DNA from: Aurifilum marmelostoma
Lineage: Eukaryota > Ascomycota > Sordariomycetes > Diaporthales > Cryphonectriaceae
Length of the DNA stretch: 64,000 nucleotides
Direction: 5' to 3'
Assembly (NCBI GenBank): GCA_027559495.1
Contig: JAMXSV010000004.1
Span: 1,477,001 to 1,541,000, forward strand
How positions within the stretch are numbered: the stretch's first letter is position 1; every line of letters starts with the position of its first letter. Position numbers and translations under genes: made by a program. Under the pieces are notes generated by a model. That model searched no databases. It was not told the origin of the DNA and was given only the letters and a program-made list of their open reading frames with translations. This document shows, piece after piece, positions 60,936 to 64,000 of the stretch.

Positions 60936-62148
60936 ATGACACCCGGCACTGTTCAGCGCCAACTCCTCCTCGCGAGGCTGGCACTTCCCCGTCACCACCA
61001 TGGGCGCCCATCAAGAATACGCCTCCTACCTCCACAGCCTTCCCCTGTTCGTGCTGCTTTTGCTGCGAGCTGCTGCTCTCGGATGATACACGCCTCCAAA
61101 AACTTCTCAACCACCGCGTCCCATCTGTCATCTCAAAAGAACCAGCAGGTCCCGCTCACAAGCAGCCCGACGTCGTCCTCATCAGCAAGCTCCACGGTCT
61201 CTCCTCCTCCACCACCGCCGCCTCCCCGTCATCGTAGCCGCCGGCGCTGGGTTTCCGCTGTCATCTTCCTCCTCATCGGTGGCCTGTCTGGCATCGTAGT
61301 CCGAGCGGTGATCAGCCCCCCGTCACCACCCATCGCAGGCAGCCCTGCAGACCTCGCACTGAAAGCCGACATTCGGGCTCGGGCCCTCGCTCTGCCTCTC
61401 GTGAAGGAGCTGATGGCGGACCCTGCATGTAAGCTTACCAGCCCTCTCCGCATTGAAACCTGAGCCCCGGATGCGCCCTCCATTGTATGCTGATCTGTAT
61501 CGTGTCTGCACCCCAGGGTCCCACCACGAAGCCTACGCAATGGCCCCTGCATCCGAGGACGCAATCCGCATAACCAGCGGGCCCCTGGGCTCCGCGACAG
61601 GCATCGGTGCCTATCAGCACATCTTCTTCCGTAGCGACGATGCTGCCGCCGCTATCCCTCCACCATCGAGCTCCCCTTCATCACCGTCCTCCTCCTTGTC
61701 GTCGTCATCTCCTGCCGAGCAGCAGCAGCAGCAGCAGCACCCCGTGCTCAACATCATCTACCTCGGCACCTCCACAACAAGCTGGCCGGGCGTCGTCCAC
61801 GGCGGCCTCCTCGCCACCATCCTGGACGAGCACGCCGCCCGCGGCGCCCTGGCCGACCCTGCCCTGCGCGCCGCCGGCCTCGGCGTCCTGACCGCCAACC
61901 TCGACCTACACTACCGCCGCCCCACGCTGGCAGGCGAGTTCTACGTCGCGCGGGCGCGGGCGGTCCCGGACGCCGAGCTCGAGCCAAAGGAGCGCGGGAA
62001 GCGCGACAGGAAGATCTGGGTTGACGTCTCCCTCGAGACGGTGGACGGGAAGGAGTGCGTGGGCGGGAGGGCGCTGTTTGTCATTCCTCGTGGGGGCAAG
62101 GCGTTGAGGCCTGGCGCGGTGACGCTTCCTCCTCCGTCTTCTGTGTAA
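60936..62148 (+). CDS. Mitochondrial membrane-anchored hotdog-fold thioesterase-like protein
   Basis: Exons are 60936-61428 and 61517-62148, joined in phase 1 (giving DPAWSHHEAYAM at the junction). The intron (88 nt) has GTAAGC, GCTGAT and CACCCCAG. The frame is open upstream to 60762; I prefer ATG 60936 because it begins an Arg-rich, mitochondrial-type presequence (MTPGTVQRQLLLARLALPR). The product is about 374 residues. A single membrane span (WVSAVIFLLIGGLSGIVVRAVI) follows a Pro/Ser-rich stretch, then the conserved SEDAIRITSGPLGSATGIGAYQ and the hotdog core HGGLLATILDEHAARGAL...LTANLDLHYRRPTLAGEFYVARA. This is the 4HBT-like family related to fission yeast UPF0644 protein. A Ser-rich and polyglutamine insert (61660-61740) interrupts the fold before the core. 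Likely hydrolyses an acyl-CoA inside mitochondria; substrate unknown. Confidence 0.85.
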
Positions 62149-63025
62149 AAGGACGAAGGCGGAGGAAGAGAAGGGATCTGTCTCATCGTACAACGGGGTG
62201 TTAAGAGGGTGCCGGCGTTGGAGTATCTGCATTGCTTCACAACTGGAATGTTTGTCTGTATAGTGTATATTGTGATTGCAAGGCTGCTGCAGGTCATTTC
62301 GGGATAGACTTGCTGCCCGTCTTCACTAGAGTTATATTTAGAGAGATCGTCCTCGTGAGACTTAAAGTTTAGAGAAGTATCATAGACAATATATAGTGTA
62401 CAAGATTTATCTTGGAACAAAGCCAGGACCACAATGGTAGGAGCCTGGAGAAAGAAGGGGGGGGGGGCTCGACGGCGAGCATCCGCATCGACTTTAGACA
62501 CTCGATCGGGCATCAACTTCAACGAGAAACGTTGTTGGGGGAAAAATGATCATAGCATTGATCCATTACAGGTTTTAAAGCAACCGTTTTGTATGGGAGG
62601 GGGCCTGTATCGTGCCAATCCTCCGATACTTATTTTTCATGAATATCATCGTCAGCCTCCGTCCACCCTCTAGATTATCAACCACCAGCTGGGGCCAAGA
62701 AATGAACAACGATATGTACGTCCGAGCACATCCAAGACACGATGCAGGTGAGAAAATATGTACAGTCCAATTCTGCTATGCTGATGCATTCCTTTTTTAG
62801 GCGGCATAACTCTATTGCCACGACAATCTTTACCGCCTACTCCGTCCGTCGAAACATGAAACGGTGGCGCTTGCACAAGATGAAAGCAAACAGTGAGCCG
62901 GGAACCCAGAACAGGTACAAAGGACACAAGAGTGGTCCTCATTCTCAAGTGGTGTGTCGTGGATTATCGTTGTGAGAGGGAAAGTCGGGGTGAGATGCAG
63001 ACTGTTGAGAAGTTCTGCGATCTAA
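62149..63025. other. Intergenic region between convergent genes
   Basis: 3'-to-3' spacer between the thioesterase-like and cryptochrome genes. It contains a G run at about 62458-62467; otherwise nothing identified. Confidence 0.5.
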
Positions 63026-64000
63026 TCAGGACGGCGGCGGCCCAGGAGTATATAGGTTCGGATAGATGATCGGATAGCCATTCTGCTCCGGAGGCAGCTG
63101 GTAGCCACCCCCTTGAATAGGCATACCCATCTGCATCTGAGGGCCAGCATAATATGCTTGCGGATGAGCGTATATCGCTCCTGGCCCTGCTCCTCCTCCT
63201 CCTCCTCCTCCTCCTCCTCCTCCATGACCACCCTGCTGGAAAACACCGCGGCCTCGCCCGCTGTGGAAACCTCGTCGAGGGCCCATGCCGAACCCACCAC
63301 CACGACCTCGGTACGACGAGCCCCTGTAGTCATTACCACCATCTGGGCTTCCAGAAGATGATATTCCCGGGCCACCACTGTTCGTATGTATGTGGCGACC
63401 GCCATTGTAACCTCGCCTCGCCCCCCGTCCTCGAACGAATGGGCGCTTGTTCGTCTTTGGCTTGCCGTCCACTATGAACTCGATCCGCTTCACAGGGTCG
63501 GTCACCATCACGTTGTCCGCCAGGCCAGCTTCTTCGAGGTGCTGTGGCGATGTGGTCGAGACCTGGAAGATGTTCTCGAGCTTCTGCAGCGGCTGGAGCT
63601 CCGGGAGCCAGGTCTTCACGTACTGGCCCTGCTTGTCGTAATCAAAAGCCTGCTTCACGGGATTGAATATGCGGGCTTCGCCCCTCGGATCGTTGCCCAC
63701 GCCAGCGACGTACTGCCAGTTGGCCCAGTTCGAGGACACGTCGTAGTCGATCAACAACATCTCGTACCACTCAGCCCCGAAGCGCCAGTCGATGCCCAGG
63801 TGCTTGGCCAGAAAGCTGGCCACATTCTGCCGCGCCCGGTTCGAGGTGTATCCTGTGTGCAGCAGTTCCCGCTGTGAGGCATCAATCAGCCCCATGCCTG
63901 TGGTTCCGTTGTTGAAACGCCTGATGAGCTCGGCCACCTCCTCTGGGTTGGGTTTCTGGTCTGCCGACGCATCTTCACTGAGGGGCGTCTTCCACTTCGC
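63026..64000 (-). CDS. Cryptochrome DASH, C-terminal part (5' end off the right edge)
   Basis: The frame is open from the stop at 63026-63028 to the window edge (about 324 codons visible). The start and the N-terminal photolyase domain lie outside. The visible FAD-binding end has the family signatures GLIDASQRELLHTGYTSNRA, NVASFLAKHLGIDWRFGAEW, LLIDYDVSSNWANWQYVAGV, GNDPRGEARIFNPVKQAFDY and YVKTWLPEL. After the fold comes a long fungal-type extension with RGRG and GGxxYRG blocks, a run of about ten Gly residues and a Tyr/Pro/Gln-rich tail ending NLYTPGPPPS. CRY-DASH proteins bind FAD and an antenna cofactor, repair cyclobutane dimers in single-stranded DNA and act as blue/UV-A receptors; RGG tails are known in fungal members and suggest RNA binding. 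Missing introns, if any, lie outside. Confidence 0.93.
   Translation of the reverse strand, partial: AKWKTPLSEDASADQKPNPEEVAELIRRFNNGTTGMGLIDASQRELLHTGYTSNRARQNVASFLAKHLGIDWRFGAEWYEMLLIDYDVSSNWANWQYVAGVGNDPRGEARIFNPVKQAFDYDKQGQYVKTWLPELQPLQKLENIFQVSTTSPQHLEEAGLADNVMVTDPVKRIEFIVDGKPKTNKRPFVRGRGARRGYNGGRHIHTNSGGPGISSSGSPDGGNDYRGSSYRGRGGGFGMGPRRGFHSGRGRGVFQQGGHGGGGGGGGGGGAGPGAIYAHPQAYYAGPQMQMGMPIQGGGYQLPPEQNGYPIIYPNLYTPGPPPS

Overview
The window looks like nuclear DNA of a filamentous ascomycete, most likely a Sordariomycete. The genes are well separated, with short introns (75-168 nt) that have GTRNGT-like donors, CTRAY branch sites and CAG/TAG acceptors. Coding regions are GC-rich at third positions. 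The window carries a CRY-DASH with an RGG-rich tail, a SUR7/PalI-type membrane protein, a BAS2-like small secreted protein and an intron-containing nuclear tRNA-Ile(UAU). I see no bacterial operons, CRISPR arrays or intact transposons. All functions rest on motif recognition by eye; no database search was possible.

Layout. 1-878 (minus): 5' part of an FMN-binding split-barrel (pyridoxamine-phosphate-oxidase-like) gene, cut by the left edge. 1850-4227 (plus): biotin-carrying alpha subunit of mitochondrial 3-methylcrotonyl-CoA carboxylase. 7248-8786 (plus): secreted arylsulfotransferase-like protein. 9562-9981 (minus): BAS2-like effector-type protein. 10833-11573 (plus): small kinase-like protein. 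12168-13437 (plus): capsular-polysaccharide/GT32-like glycosyltransferase with an apparent one-base frameshift. 15155-16537 (plus): exonuclease III/AP-endonuclease-family protein. 18189-18619 (plus): secreted 12-cysteine protein. 19440-21374 (minus): cytochrome P450. 23356-24308 (minus): SUR7-family protein. 27173-27608 (plus): small membrane or secreted protein whose frame appears broken.

From about 27.6 to 60.9 kb the window is gene-poor. I can support only an intron-containing tRNA-Ile (31690-31796), a three-exon gene for an Asn/Ser/Gln/His-rich disordered protein (35965-36620, minus) and an EST1-type DNA/RNA-binding-domain protein (46807-49110, minus). The rest holds homopolymer and dinucleotide tracts and scattered open segments with weak signs of coding. 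At the right end are a mitochondrial hotdog thioesterase-like protein (60936-62148, plus) and the C-terminal part of a CRY-DASH (63026-64000, minus, cut by the right edge).

No gene cluster or shared pathway is evident. The contents read as housekeeping and metabolic genes (leucine breakdown, DNA repair, RNA/telomere factor, photoreceptor) mixed with accessory secreted proteins, a P450 and a glycosyltransferase. The most interesting items are the 12-Cys secreted protein, the hidden low-complexity gene, two frame breaks that may be real gene losses or sequence errors, and the unexplained gene-poor blocks.
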